From: Apodemus sylvaticus
Taxonomy: Eukaryota; Chordata; Mammalia; Rodentia; Muridae
Direction: 5' to 3'
Assembly: GCF_947179515.1 (NCBI RefSeq)
Contig: NC_067472.1
Span: 76,933,184 to 76,997,183 of the forward strand
DNA: 64,000 nucleotides
Both the position numbers and the translations under genes were made by a program. The notes beneath the pieces were generated by a model. The model saw only the letters and a program-made list of their open reading frames with translations. It did not search any database and was not told where the DNA came from. Shown here in pieces: positions 10,671 through 20,870 of this stretch (position 1 is its first letter; each line of letters opens with the position of its first letter).

Positions 10671-10912
10671 AAGTGAAAGCACTGCTGGGAGATCTCTCTC
10701 TCCTGGTGGGCTATGCACAGAAAGCTGTGGAGTTTCCCTGGCTCCCTGGTGCAAATGGCGTTGGGAAGACTTCCATCCCAGCTGCTCCACTGATCTTATG
10801 CCCTGTGTGCTCCTAGCTGTTCCCCTCTGAGTTCAGAAATGAAAGCGCTGCTGGGAGATCACTCTATCCTGGTGTGAACAGAAGGCTGTGGAGTTTCCCG
10901 ACTCCCTGGTGC
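10671..10912. repeat. 166-bp tandem repeat, about 1.5 copies
   Basis: Copy 1 starts at 10671 and copy 2 at 10837. Both carry 'gctgctgggagatc' or a one-base variant, then 'gctgtggagtttccc' and 'ctccctggtgcaaa'. Copy 2 stops after about 75 bp. It could be an L1 promoter monomer in antisense, which would fit the adjacent minus-strand L1 5' UTR, but I cannot confirm that. Confidence 0.65.
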
Positions 10913-10924
10913 AAAATCTTCTGC

Positions 10925-11012
10925 ATTGCTCTTAAGAACTTGAGACAAAGTGCATTCTAGATGGCCAAGGCTGCATAGTTAGACCCAGTCTCAAAACAAA
11001 GCAAAGAAATTA
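10925..11012 (+). repeat. B1-related fragment
   Basis: 'ctagatggccaaggctgcat' and 'agacccagtctcaaaacaaa' match the right end of B1/PB1 elements. Confidence 0.5.
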
Positions 11013-11664
11013 AGAATACATTCTAATGGTAAACTCTTATTAAAGTAATGGTTCTTGAGAGTTAGTCTGTGTGGAGAACAAAATAAATAAAGCAACCTGA
11101 GAGTGTATTCTGGTATTTAGGTGGCCCAGATCATACTCTTAAAAAAAAAAAGTCACAGTGGGCAGACATCTCCACCCTTTCTGGAACTGGAGACCATCGC
11201 TAAACATATCCCCACCAGCCCGGTTCATACAGGCACACTGAAGCTGTTGGGGCTGAGCACTCAAGCTTCTGGGAAATGACAGTTACACTGTATGACCCTT
11301 TCTCACAAAATCCTTAAACACTATCTTCAATTTATCTTTAATTTGTATTGTGAGGTGTCCTTTGCTTGCAGATGCCTGAAACACTATTCCAGCCTGGTTC
11401 AGAAAGGCAAGGAGGAGTCACATTCCGATAAACCTTGTGAGTAAAACAGGTGAAGCTTCACTGTGAGGTTAGACACCATTCTGACTTTGTCATCGCTTCT
11501 CTCGGTGCTTGGCTCCAACCTCTCTCAGCGGCCCTGGGAGGTTGGAGCCAGGATGGCAAGCTGCCCTGCAGCAACTGCTCTGAGGCTGAGACACAAAGGC
11601 AATCAGCTGCAGAGGGAAAGCCCAGGACCTTGTTGGGATAATGTGGACCAATCACTATGAAAGA
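11013..11664. other. Non-repetitive sequence, nothing recognised
   Basis: About 650 bp with an A11 run near 11142-11152. Overlapping 60-85 codon frames exist on both strands, and none has domain or splice support. Confidence 0.4.
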
Positions 11665-11919
11665 GAGTATCTGGGGATGGCTCAGTTTATAAAGTTCTAA
11701 ACATGAGGACATAAGTTTAAATCCCAGAACCTACATTTAAAAAAAAACAGAAAAACAAAACAAAAAGCAAAAACAAAACAAACAAACAAACAAAAAATAA
11801 GTATGGTGTCCACTGTCATTTCAGTGCTTAGAAAAGTGGGAACAGATGGGAGCCCTGAGGTTCAGTGGCCAAGCAAATCTAGCCTACTTGACAAGTTCCA
11901 ACTCAGTAAGAGACCCTGT

Positions 11920-12140
11920 CAGAAAGAAAGAAATGAAGAAAGAAAGAAAAAAGAAAAAAAGAAAGGAAGAAAGGAAGGAAGAAAGGAAGAGGAAGGAAGG
12001 AAGGAAGGAAGGAAGGAAGGAAGGAAGGAAGGAAGAACAAAAGGAGGGAAGGAGGGAGGGATGGAGAAAGGAAGGAAGGAAGGAAGGAAGGAAGGAAGGA
12101 AGGAAGGAAGGAAGGAAGGAAGGAAGGAAGGAAAGAAAAT
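11920..12140. repeat. (GAAA)n/(GGAA)n purine tract
   Basis: About 220 bp of nearly pure purine on the plus strand, mostly GGAA units with short GGGA interruptions. It generates long lysine/glutamate or serine/leucine frames that are not genes. Confidence 0.95.
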
Positions 12141-12177
12141 GCTTGAGGAGCAATATCTAATGTTCTCTGCCCTGCAT

Positions 12178-12202
12178 GCACACACACACACACACACACA
12201 TA
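12178..12202. repeat. (CA)n microsatellite
   Basis: A short CA run at the 3' end of the B4 element. Confidence 0.9.
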
Positions 12203-12229
12203 CACGGAGATTAAAGTTGAAGTGTTTAT

Positions 12230-12385
12230 GGGGTTAGAGAGATAGTTAAGTAGTTAAGAACACTTTTGCTCCTACAAAGGACCCACATATAATTCTCATC
12301 GCCCACTTACCAGCTCACAACCATCTATGACTCCAGTTTCAGGGAATCTGATACACTGTTCAAACCTCTGAAAGAATATTGAAAT
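12230..12385 (+). repeat. B3 SINE, diverged
   Basis: 'ggggttagagagatagttaa' is the head. 'agctcacaaccatctatgac' and 'ccagtttcagggaatctgat' are B3 body phrases. Confidence 0.75.
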
Positions 12386-12621
12386 ATTCCCTAAAAAGAT
12401 ATGTTTATGCCCCAACTTCTAGTGTGTATAAATGCAACTTTGCAGATGAATAGAATCTTTGTAGAGTAATTAAGTCATAATGAGGTCACACTGGATTAGG
12501 GAATGGATAAGTTAGGACACAAAAGCAAACACAGAGGGAGAATACCTTGTCATAAAGGAGTAGTGGACCAACAACCAATGAAAACCAAAGACTTCCAGAA
12601 CCTTCTAGAAATCAGGAACAG
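12386..12621 (+). repeat. Ancient MaLR/MLT1-like LTR, left part
   Basis: 'atgaggtcacactggattag' and 'tctttgtagagtaattaagt' are typical of an old mammalian LTR. The element is interrupted at 12621 by a full-length L1 and continues at 19104. The family name is uncertain. Confidence 0.5.
12607..12621. repeat. Target-site duplication of the full-length L1, left copy
   Basis: 'agaaatcaggaacag' is identical to 19089-19103 on the far side of the L1. Confidence 0.9.
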
Positions 12622-13146
12622 GGTCGGCAGCCACCATCTTTGTCCCCAGCCAGACCGGACACTCGACCACAGGTACTGAGATATCCTGAGTCTAAGACCT
12701 CTGGAGACGCAGACTGCCGAGCTGCAGGCTGCCACCTGCGTCCGGACCTGGGCACAGTAGCAGTTCATCTGTGTGCCAGCCAGGCACGGATACTCTGCCC
12801 TGCAGAGAGGTCGGGACAAGACAGGTGACCCCAGGTACTGAGATATCCCAAGTCTGAGACCTCTGGAAACACAGACCGCCTAGCTGCAGGATGCTGCCTG
12901 CACCCAGGACCTAGGCACAGCAGTGGATCATCTGTGTGCCAGCCAGGCGCAGGTACTCTGCCCTGTGGAGAGGTCAGCAGCCGCCATCTTTGTCTCCAGC
13001 CGGACGAGACATGTGACCCCAGGTACTGAGATATCCCAAGTCTAAGACCTCTGGGGACACAGACCACCGAGCTGCTGGCTGCTGCCTGCACCAAGGACCT
13101 GGGCAGAGCAGTGGTTCCTCTGTGTGCCAGCCAGGCATGGGGCCTG
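12622..13146 (+). promoter_or_regulatory. L1 5' UTR promoter monomers
   Basis: Three tandem units start at 12622, 12809 and 12972, each near the phrase 'gaggtc'. The anchor 'ccaggtactgagatatcc' (or 'cacaggtactg...') recurs at 12672, 12834 and 13022. Units 1 and 3 are about 175-187 bp; unit 2 is about 163 bp because it lacks the segment with 'ccatctttgtc'. They are CpG- and GC-rich compared with the rest of the window. Such monomers act as RNA polymerase II promoters in murine L1s. These do not look like the Mus A, F or Tf monomers known to me. Confidence 0.8.
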
Positions 13147-13414
13147 TGCCCTATGGGATCCCCGCTGCCATCTTCGCTCCCTGACAGAGCAGACAGGCAG
13201 CAACAGGTTCAGTCCACAGAGACAACCCAAGTATAACATTGCTTGGGGCAGGACACAACAGGGCTCCAACAGCACCCAAGAGAGAGCAGCACATCAGCAA
13301 TCTGTGCCAGGGGAAACTCAATCAGCCAGCGTTGTGGAAATAGCCTTACAGACTCAAAGGAGGTTGAAGTGCTAGCCAGTGACAACAAGACCAACTTACA
13401 CCAGTGAGAACTAG
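13147..13414 (+). promoter_or_regulatory. Non-monomeric L1 5' UTR
   Basis: Single-copy leader between the last monomer and the ORF1 start. It carries no obvious upstream coding sequence, only short frames. Confidence 0.7.
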
Positions 13415-14629
13415 ATGGCAAAAGGCAAACGTTGGAACGTTACTAACAGAAATCAAAGCAATATGGCAGCATCTGAACCCAATTCTCCATTAACAGCAAG
13501 TCCTGGATACCACAACACACCAGAAAAACAAGATTTGGATTTAAAATCACTGGTCATGATGCTGTTACAGGAACACATGAAGGACATAAATAAATCTCTT
13601 AGATAAATTGAGGATAAAATGGATCAAAAGTTAGAAGCCCTTACAAGGGAAACACAAAAATCATTAAAAGAAATTCAGGAGAATACCGGCCAATAAGGAA
13701 GAAACAGAAAAATCACTTAAAGAAATACAGGAGAACTTTGGTCAACAGGCTGAGGTCATGAAAGAGGAAACACAAAAAAATCTCTTAAAGAATTACAGGA
13801 AAACACAAACAAGCAAGTGAAGGAGCTGAGCAAAACAATCCAGGATCTAAAAACAGAAGTAGAAACAACTAAGGAATCACAGAGGGAGACAACTTTGGAG
13901 ATAGAAAACCTTGGGAAGAAATCAGGGGCCATAGATGCAAATATCAACAACAGAATACAAGAGATAGAAGAAAGAATCTCAGATGCCAAAGATACCATAG
14001 AAACCATGGACTCAACAGTCAAAGAAAATGCAAAATGCAAAAAGCTTGTAACCTAAAACATCCAGGAAATCCAGGACACAGTGAGAAGACCAAACCTAAG
14101 GATTATAGGCATAGATGAGAGTGAATATCTACAAGTTAAAGGGCCAGCAAATATCTTCAACAAAATTATGGAAGAAAACTTCCCTAACCTAAAGAGGGAG
14201 ATGCCCATGAATATACAAGAAGCCTACAGAACTCCAAACAGACTGGACCAGAACAGAAATACCTCCCGTCACATAATAATCAAAACTCCAAATGTACTAA
14301 ACAAAGAAAGAATATTAAAGGCAGTAAGAGAAAAAGGCCAAGTAACATATAAAGGAAGACCTATCAGAATCACACCAGACTTCTCACCAGAGACTATAAA
14401 AGCTAGAAGATCCTGGGCAGATCTCATGCAGACTCTAAGAGAAAACAAATGCCAGCCAAAACTACTATACCCAACAAAACTCTCAATCACTATAGATGGA
14501 GAAACCAAGATATTCCATGACAAAATCAAGTTTACCCAATATCTTTCCACAAACCCAGCCCTACAAAGGATAATAGGAGGAAAACACCAATACAAGGAAG
14601 GAAACTTCACCCTGGAAAAAGCAAGATAG
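13415..14629 (+). pseudogene. L1 ORF1, RNA-binding chaperone, broken
   Basis: The ATG at 13415 opens the basic N-terminus (MAKGKR). The protein is normally a trimeric RNA-binding nucleic-acid chaperone of the L1 ribonucleoprotein. The coiled coil (about 13610-14040) has a tandem heptad block rich in ETQKSLKEIQE-like units. The RNA-binding and C-terminal domains follow from 14081 (RRPNLRIIGI, then FNKIMEENFPNL and PNRLDQNR). The stop at 14627-14629 gives a span of about 404 codons, near normal. In-frame stops occur at 13604-13606 and 14054-14056, and compensating frameshifts lie between about 13610 and 13800. Confidence 0.9.
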
Positions 14630-14691
14630 TAAGCTTCTTTCATCAAACCCAAAAGAAGATAACCAATCAAATATAAAAAATAACATCAAAA
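14630..14691 (+). other. L1 inter-ORF spacer
   Basis: 62 bp of A-rich sequence between the ORF1 stop and the ORF2 start, as usual for murine L1. In mouse, translation of ORF2 is thought to initiate internally here. Confidence 0.7.
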
Positions 14692-16573
14692 ATGACAGGA
14701 AGTAATAATCACTATTCCTTAATATCTATTAACATCAATGGACTCAATTCCCCAATAAAAAGACATAGACTAGCAGACTGGATAAGGAAACAGGACCCTA
14801 CATTTGCTGCATACAGGAAACACACCACAGTGTCAAAAACAAATACTACATTAGAGTAAAAGGCTGGAAGACAATTTTACAAGCAAATGGTCTCAGGAAA
14901 CAAGGTGGAGTAGCCACTCTAATATCAGACAAAATTGACTTTCAACCTAAAGTCATCAAAAGAGACACTGAGGAACACTTCTTGCTGGTCAAAGGAAAAA
15001 TACACCAAGAAGAACTCTCAATCCTGAACATCTATGCTCCAAATGCAAGGGTACCCTCATTCATAAAAGAAACTTTACTAAAGCTCAAAGCACACATTGG
15101 ACCTAGCACAATAATTGTGGGTGACTTCAACACTGCACTCTCCTCCATGGACTGATCAGGAAAACAGAAACTAAACAGGGACACAGTGAAACTAATTGAA
15201 GTTTTGGACAATTAGAGTTAACAGATATATATAGAACATTTCATCCTAAAGCAAAAGAATACACCTTTTTCTCAGCACCTCATGGTACCTTCTACAAAAT
15301 TGATCATATAATTAATTGGTCACAAGACAGACCTCAACAAATATAAGAAGATCGAAATAATCCCATGTCTCATATCAGATGACTATGGAGTAAAAGTGGT
15401 CTTCAATAGCAACAAAAACAACAGAAAGCCCACATACACATGGAAACTGAACAATACTCTACTCAATGATACCTTGGTCAAGGAAGAAATACAGAAAGAA
15501 ATCAAAGACTTTTTAGAATTTAATGAAAATGAAGACACAATATACCCAAATCTATAGGACACAATGAAAGCAGTGCTAAGAGGAAAACTCATAGCCCTGA
15601 GTGCCCCCCCCCAAAAAAAAAAATGAAGAGAGCATACACTAGCAGCTTAACAGCACACCTGAAAGCCCTGGAACAAAAAGAAGCTAAATCACCCAGGAGG
15701 AGTAGAAGACAGGAAATCATCAAACTCAGGGCTGAAATCAGTCAAGTAGAAACAAAGAGAACCATACAAAGAATCAACAAAACCAGGAGCTGGTTCTTTG
15801 AGAAAAATCAACAAGATAGATAAACCCTTAGCCAGACTAACCAAAGGACACAGAGACAGTAGCCAGATTAACAAACTTAGAAATGAAAAGGGAGATATAA
15901 CAACAGAAACTGAGGAAATTCAAAAAATCATTAGATCCTACTACAAAAGCCTATACTCAACACAACTGGAGAATCTGGAGGAAATGGACAGTTTCCTAGA
16001 AAGATATCAAACACTAAAATTAAATCAGGATCAAATAGATCATCTAAACAGTCCAATAACCCCTAAGAAATAAAAGGGGTCATAGAAAGTCTCCCAACCA
16101 AAAAAAGCATGGGACCAGATGTTTTTAGTGCAGAATTCTATCAAGCCTTCAAGAAGACATAACACCAATACTCTTCAAACTATTCCACAAAATAGAAATA
16201 GAAGGAACACTACCCAACTGGTTCTACGAAGCCACAATTACGCTGATACCAAAAACACACAAAGATCCAACAAAGAGAGAACTTCAGGCCAATTTCCCTT
16301 ATGAATATCAATGCAAAAATACTCAATAAAGTTCTTGCCAACTGAATCCAAGAACACATCAAAAGCGATCATCCACCATGATCAAGTAGGCTTCATCCCA
16401 GGGATGCAGGGATGGTTCAAAATAAAGAAATCCATCGCCATGTAATCCCAGCACTCTGGGAGGCAGAGGCAGGCGGATTTCTGAGTTCGAGACCAGCATG
16501 GTCTACAGAGTGAGTTCCAGGACAGCCAGGGCTATACAGAGAAACCCTGTCTCGAAAAAACCAAATCCAAAAA

Positions 16574-16665
<92 letters not shown>

Positions 16666-18752
16666 AATCCATCAATGCCACTCCACTACATAAACAAACT
16701 CAAAGGAAAAAAATCATCATTTCATTAGATTCTGAAAAAGCATTTGAGAAAATTCAGCATCCTTTCATGCTAAAAGTCTTGGAAAGAACAGGGATTCAAG
16801 GCCCATACCTAAACATAGTTAAAGCAATATACAGCAAACCGGTAGCCAACATTAAACTAAATGGAGAGAAACTTGAAGCAATCCCACTAAAATGAGGGAC
16901 TAGACAAGGCTGTTCTCCCTCTCCATATCTTTTCAATATAGTACTTGAAGTTCTAGCTAGAGCAATTACACAAAATAAGGAGGTTAAAGGGATACAAATT
17001 GGAAAGGAAGAAGTCAAATTATCACTATTTGCAGATGATATGATAATCTACTTAAGTGACCCAAAAAAACTCCACCAGAGAACTCCTACAACTGATAAAC
17101 AACTTCAACAAAGTGGCTGGTTATAAAATCAACTCAAGCAAATCAGTAGCCTTCCTATACTCAAAGAATAAGCAGGCTGAGAAAGAAGTTAGGGAAATGA
17201 CACCTTTCACAATAGCCACAAACAATATAAAGTATCTTGGTGTGACTCTAACAGAACAAATAAAAGATCTGTATGAGAAGAACTTCAGGTCTCTGAAGAA
17301 AGAAATCGAAGAAGACCTCAGAAAATGGAAAAATCTTCCATGCTTGTGGATTGGCAGGATTAATATAGTTAAAATGGCCATCTTGCCAAAAGCAATATAC
17401 AGATTCAATGCAATCCCCATCAAAATCCCAACTCAGTTCTTCATAGAGTTAGAAAAAGCAATTCTAAAATTCATCTGGAATAACAAAAAACTCAGGATAG
17501 CTAAAACTTATCTCAACAGTAAAAGAACTTCTGGGGGAATCAGTATCACAGACCTCAAGCAATACTACAGAGCAATAGTGTTAAAAACTGCATGGTATTG
17601 GCACAGTGGCAGGCAAGTGGACCAATGGAATAGAATTGAAGACCCAAAAATGAATCATCACACCTATGGTCACTTGATCTTCGACAAAGGAGCCGAAAAC
17701 ATACAGTGGAAAAAAGATAGCCTTTTCAACAAATGGTGCTGGTTCAACTGGAGGTCAGCATGCAGAAGAATGCAAATTGATTCATTCTTAACTCCTTGTA
17801 CTAAGCTCAACTCCAAGTGGATCAGGACCTCCACGTAAAACCAGACACATTGAAACTAATAGAAAAGAAACTGGGGAAAACCCTTGAGGACATGGGCACA
17901 GGGGAAAAGTTCCTGAACAGAACACCAATAGCTTATGCTCTAAGATCAAGAATTGACAAATGGGACCTCATAAAATTACAAAGTTTCTGTAAGGCAAAGG
18001 ACACTGTCAAAAGGACAAAATGGCAACCAACAAATTGGGAAAAGATCTTCACCAACCCTACATCCAATAGAGGGCTAATATCTAATATATACAAAGAACT
18101 CAAGAAGTTAGACCCCAGGGAACCAAATAACCCTATTAAAAATGGGGTACAGATCTAAACAAAGAATTTTCACCTGAAGAAATTTGGATGGCCGAGAAGC
18201 ATCTTAAATAATGCTCAACATCATTAGTCATTAGGGAAATGCAAATCAAAACAACCCTGAGATTTCACCTCACACCAGTCAGAATGGCTAAGGTTAAAAA
18301 CTCAGGAGACAACAGGTGTTGGTGAGGATGTAGAAAAAGAGGAACACTCCTCCACTGCTGGTGGGATTGCAAACTGGTACAACCACTCTGGAAATCAGTC
18401 CGGGGATTCCTCAGAAAACTGGACATGACATTTCTGGAGGGCCCTGCTATACCACTCGTTGGCATATACCCAGAGGATTCCCCAGCATGCAATAAGGACA
18501 CATGCTCTACTATGTTCATAGCAGCCTTATTTATAATAGCCAGAAGCTGGAAAGAACCTAGATGTCCCTCAGTGGAGGAGTGGATACAGAATGTGTGGTA
18601 TATTTACACAATGGAATACTACTCAGCAATTAAAAACAATGAATTCATGAAATTTTTAGGCAAATGGTTGGAACTGGAAAATATCATCCTAAGTGAGGTA
18701 ACCCAATCACAAAAGAATGCACATGATGCAATCACTGATAAGTGGATATTAA
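14692..18752 (+). pseudogene. L1 ORF2, endonuclease and reverse transcriptase, broken
   Basis: ATG at 14692 with the usual N-terminus (MTGSNNHYSLISINGLNSPI). The endonuclease region spans about 14700-15400, the reverse transcriptase about 16080-17200 with the catalytic FADD at 17028-17039, and the C-terminal region runs to a stop at 18750-18752. Without the B1 the span is about 1275 codons, normal for L1. Frameshifts begin early (near 14800), a C10/A11 homopolymer sits near 15606-15626, and another shift occurs near 17823. The longest surviving open block is 17056-17838. No activity is possible. Confidence 0.9.
16424..16673 (+). repeat. B1 SINE inserted in L1 ORF2
   Basis: The element with tail is 16437-16660 and is flanked by 13-bp repeats 'aaagaaatccatc' (16424-16436 and 16661-16673). 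The body is young-looking ('cccagcactctgggaggcag' and 'gaaaccctgtctcgaaaaaa'). Its 5' end is shortened: only 'gcca' of the first 18 or so bases precedes 'tgtaatccc'. The tail expanded into about 23 GAAA units, which produces a lysine/glutamate-rich frame of no significance. Confidence 0.95.
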
Positions 18753-19030
18753 TTAGCCCAGAAGCTCTGAATACCCAAGACACAAGTAGCATACAAATGA
18801 CTCCCATGAAGAAGTAAGGAGAGGGACCTGATCCTGGAAAGGCTTGATCCAGCATTGTAGGGGAGTACCGGGACAGAGAAAAAGGAGGGAGGTGATTGGA
18901 GAATGGGTGGAGAGAAAGTTTATGGGACATATGGGGAGGGGGGAACCTGGAAAGGGGAAAGCATTTGGAATGTAAACAAAGAATCTAAAAAATAAAAAAA
19001 CAAACAAAAAACAAAAAACAAAACAAAAAA
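18753..19030 (+). other. L1 3' UTR and first A-rich tail
   Basis: A short 3' UTR with the purine-rich block typical of murine L1 (18815-18955), ending 'gtaaacaaagaatctaaaaa' and an ACAAAA-rich tail from about 18990. Confidence 0.85.
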
Positions 19031-19088
19031 AGGAATAAAGATATGAGATTTACCTGAGACATCTCAAAAAAAAAAAAGAAAAAGAAAA
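19031..19088 (+). other. Candidate L1 3' transduction
   Basis: After the first A-rich tail comes a 34-bp non-L1 segment (19032-19065) carrying AATAAA at 19034-19039. A second A tail begins at 19066, 26 nt after the signal. The second tail is followed directly by the target-site duplication. This is the expected arrangement when read-through transcription uses a downstream polyadenylation site. Confidence 0.6.
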
Positions 19089-19250
19089 AGAAATCAGGAA
19101 CAGATTTCCCTGAAAGACACCAACCTTACGTAAACCTTGATGTCAGACCTGTACCCTAACATCTAAGAGAGAATAAACTGCTGTCATGGTACTCCACTGG
19201 GCTGTGGTATATTGTTAGAGCAGCCCTAGGAAACTCAGGAAGAGACCTGG
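19089..19250 (+). repeat. Ancient MaLR/MLT1-like LTR, right part
   Basis: It starts with the right copy of the L1 target-site duplication (19089-19103) and continues the LTR left at 12621, with 'aactgctgtcatggtactcc' and 'tggtatattgttagagcagc', close to a MaLR 3' end. Confidence 0.5.
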
Positions 19251-19373
19251 GACACCGTATCAGTCAAGTGTCTATAGCAGTGGCCATGGAGATGGATATT
19301 ATGAATGCCAGTCCCCATACATGGTTAAAGGGTGGATCGGTCTTCTCCTCAGTATGGCAGAATGCCTTGTACC

Positions 19374-19546
19374 AAGAATGTAAGGGAAGCCAGGCATGGT
19401 GGCCCACAGCACACACCTTTAACCCTAGCACTCAGGAGGCAGAAGCAGATGGATTTCTGTCCATCTGAGGCCAGCCTGATCTACATAATGAATTCCAGGT
19501 TAGCCAGATCTATGTAGAGAGACCCTCTCTTTAAAAGAATGTAAGG
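19374..19546 (+). repeat. B1 SINE with target-site duplication
   Basis: The body is 19389-19534 ('gccaggcatggtggcccaca' to 'gagagaccctctctttaaaa'). The 12-bp repeat 'aagaatgtaagg' flanks it at 19374-19385 and 19535-19546. Divergence from B1 consensus is moderate. Confidence 0.85.
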
Positions 19547-19700
19547 AGAAAGGACTTATTCTCTCAGTTTTGGACGATGCTGCCCACATTCAGGGTGGGC
19601 CTCTCCCACTCCGTCCATCATCAGTTGCCTGGAGTCATGGAGTTAGGCCTTACCAGTTCTCTAGGAGATTTTAAATCCAGTTTAAGAGTTGTCATCAAGA
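19547..19700 (-). repeat. Rodent LTR-like dispersed repeat fragment
   Basis: 'gacgatgctgcccacattca' followed by 'gggtgggcctctcccactcc' is a phrase common in a dispersed rodent repeat. A related copy is at 21995-22150. I cannot name the family. Confidence 0.4.
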
Positions 19701-20590
19701 ACAGCAAGTGACTCCATCACTAGAAGTGGGTGAAAGATCTTGACTTAACTCTGTAGAAACCATTGTATCAATAAATACAGTCATATATATACATATATAA
19801 ACATATGTATATGTGTGTGTATGTGTATAGTTTTGCTTTGTAAAAAAAAATTATTTATTCTTTCTCCCAACTGTACTGGAGATCCCTTCATCCAAAATTA
19901 GGAAATGTATAAGTCATCACAATTTGACCAGTTTTACACTTTAAATAAAGATGGGAGTATCTTGATTTGCTTTGATTTTCACGAAGCTTATGAGATTCAT
20001 CCTGTAATGTGTTCTGCTACAACAAAATCATTGTATTAATTATATACCGAGGTAATGAAATATTGAAAGTGAAACACATGGTCTATATTAGTCATCTATC
20101 AGCGTTAACCTTTATTACAGAAATAAAATTCAAATTATGCATCAAGTGCAATAAAAATATATTCCTATGAACTAAAATTAGTTGTCATGTTAATGTGTTT
20201 TTAAACTACTTTTAATTGTTAACGTGTTTGTATTAAATGGTCAGTTCAAAGTTGGAAAAGTGTTAGTTACTTACAAAGAATAATCTTCCACAGACACCAT
20301 CACATTGCTTTGTGCTTAAAGATTCTATTTCAAGGCAAGCCCCACTGCTGTTAGAATTCTAATGAGCCACACAGACAGAATCCTTTAGCAGCAGGAGCAG
20401 CAAGACATCTTCCCTACAACCATGCTCTTTTAAAATGCAGACTTGGGATGAAAAGTTAAAGTTAAAGGAATTAGTCTCGTGAATTTGCATCCAGATCGGT
20501 CAGTCAGCAAATCACCTTCTAGATGTTACTCTCAATGGTCAAAAGCACTTTACACACTCCATATAGTCCACCAAGTTAATTCCCAGACAT
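19701..20590. other. AT-rich non-repetitive sequence
   Basis: Contains a TA/TG-rich microsatellite at about 19780-19828 and otherwise no recognised repeat or gene. Confidence 0.45.
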
Positions 20591-20870
20591 CACTATGGGG
20601 TGGCATATCCATTGCTTTTCTCATTGCTGTGACCAAATACTTGATAAAAAGCAACGTAAGGGAAGAGAAGCTCATTGGGGGCTCACAGCCTGGGGGTGCA
20701 GTCCATCATCACAGAAAAGGCGTGGCAGGGATGAATCTGTGGTGGCAGCGTGCTGCAAATGAGCACCGGCTGTTCGTTCACTTATCAGTTATCAGACCCC
20801 ATCTAGAAAAGGCTAAGACATGCAAGGAAGTTTTCTGGAAATGGTTCACCATTTTGCATGGCCTTTGATG
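20591..20870 (-). repeat. MaLR-like LTR remnant
   Basis: 'ttgctgtgaccaaatacttg' and 'gtgcagtccatcatcacaga' are reverse-complement phrases of the 3' half of a rodent MaLR-type LTR. A 129-codon plus-strand frame at 20479-20868 crosses it and is not a gene. Confidence 0.5.

Larger units (their letters stand above)
11665..12205 (+). repeat. B4 SINE expanded by internal microsatellites
   Basis: The ID-like head 'ggggatggctcagtttataa' is at 11673. The B1-like half resumes at about 11802 ('taagtatggtgtccactg') and reaches 'gtaagagaccctgtcagaaa'. The final B4 3' end, 'tgttctctgccctgcatgca', appears only at about 12160. A CAAAA-rich run and a 220-bp purine tract separate the parts, so a SINE normally near 270 bp now spans about 540 bp. 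Confidence 0.65.
12622..19088 (+). mobile_element. Near full-length L1 retrotransposon (inactivated)
   Basis: In order: about three promoter monomers, a unique 5' UTR part, ORF1, an inter-ORF gap, ORF2, a short purine-rich 3' UTR and a composite A-rich tail. The 15-bp perfect target-site duplication defines both ends. Length is 6467 bp including a 224-bp B1 insertion. Both ORFs carry stops and frameshifts, so it cannot move by itself. It interrupts an ancient LTR, and it was itself hit by a B1. Confidence 0.95.

Noticed and set aside
11803..12237. Lysine/glutamate-rich 144-codon frame
   Set aside because: A translation of a GGAA microsatellite within a SINE.
17056..17838. 260-codon frame as a functional reverse transcriptase
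   Set aside because: It is a surviving block of a dead L1 ORF2 that lacks the endonuclease, the FADD motif (just upstream) and an intact C-terminus.
20479..20868. 129-codon open frame
   Set aside because: It crosses a MaLR-like LTR remnant and shows no protein family signature.
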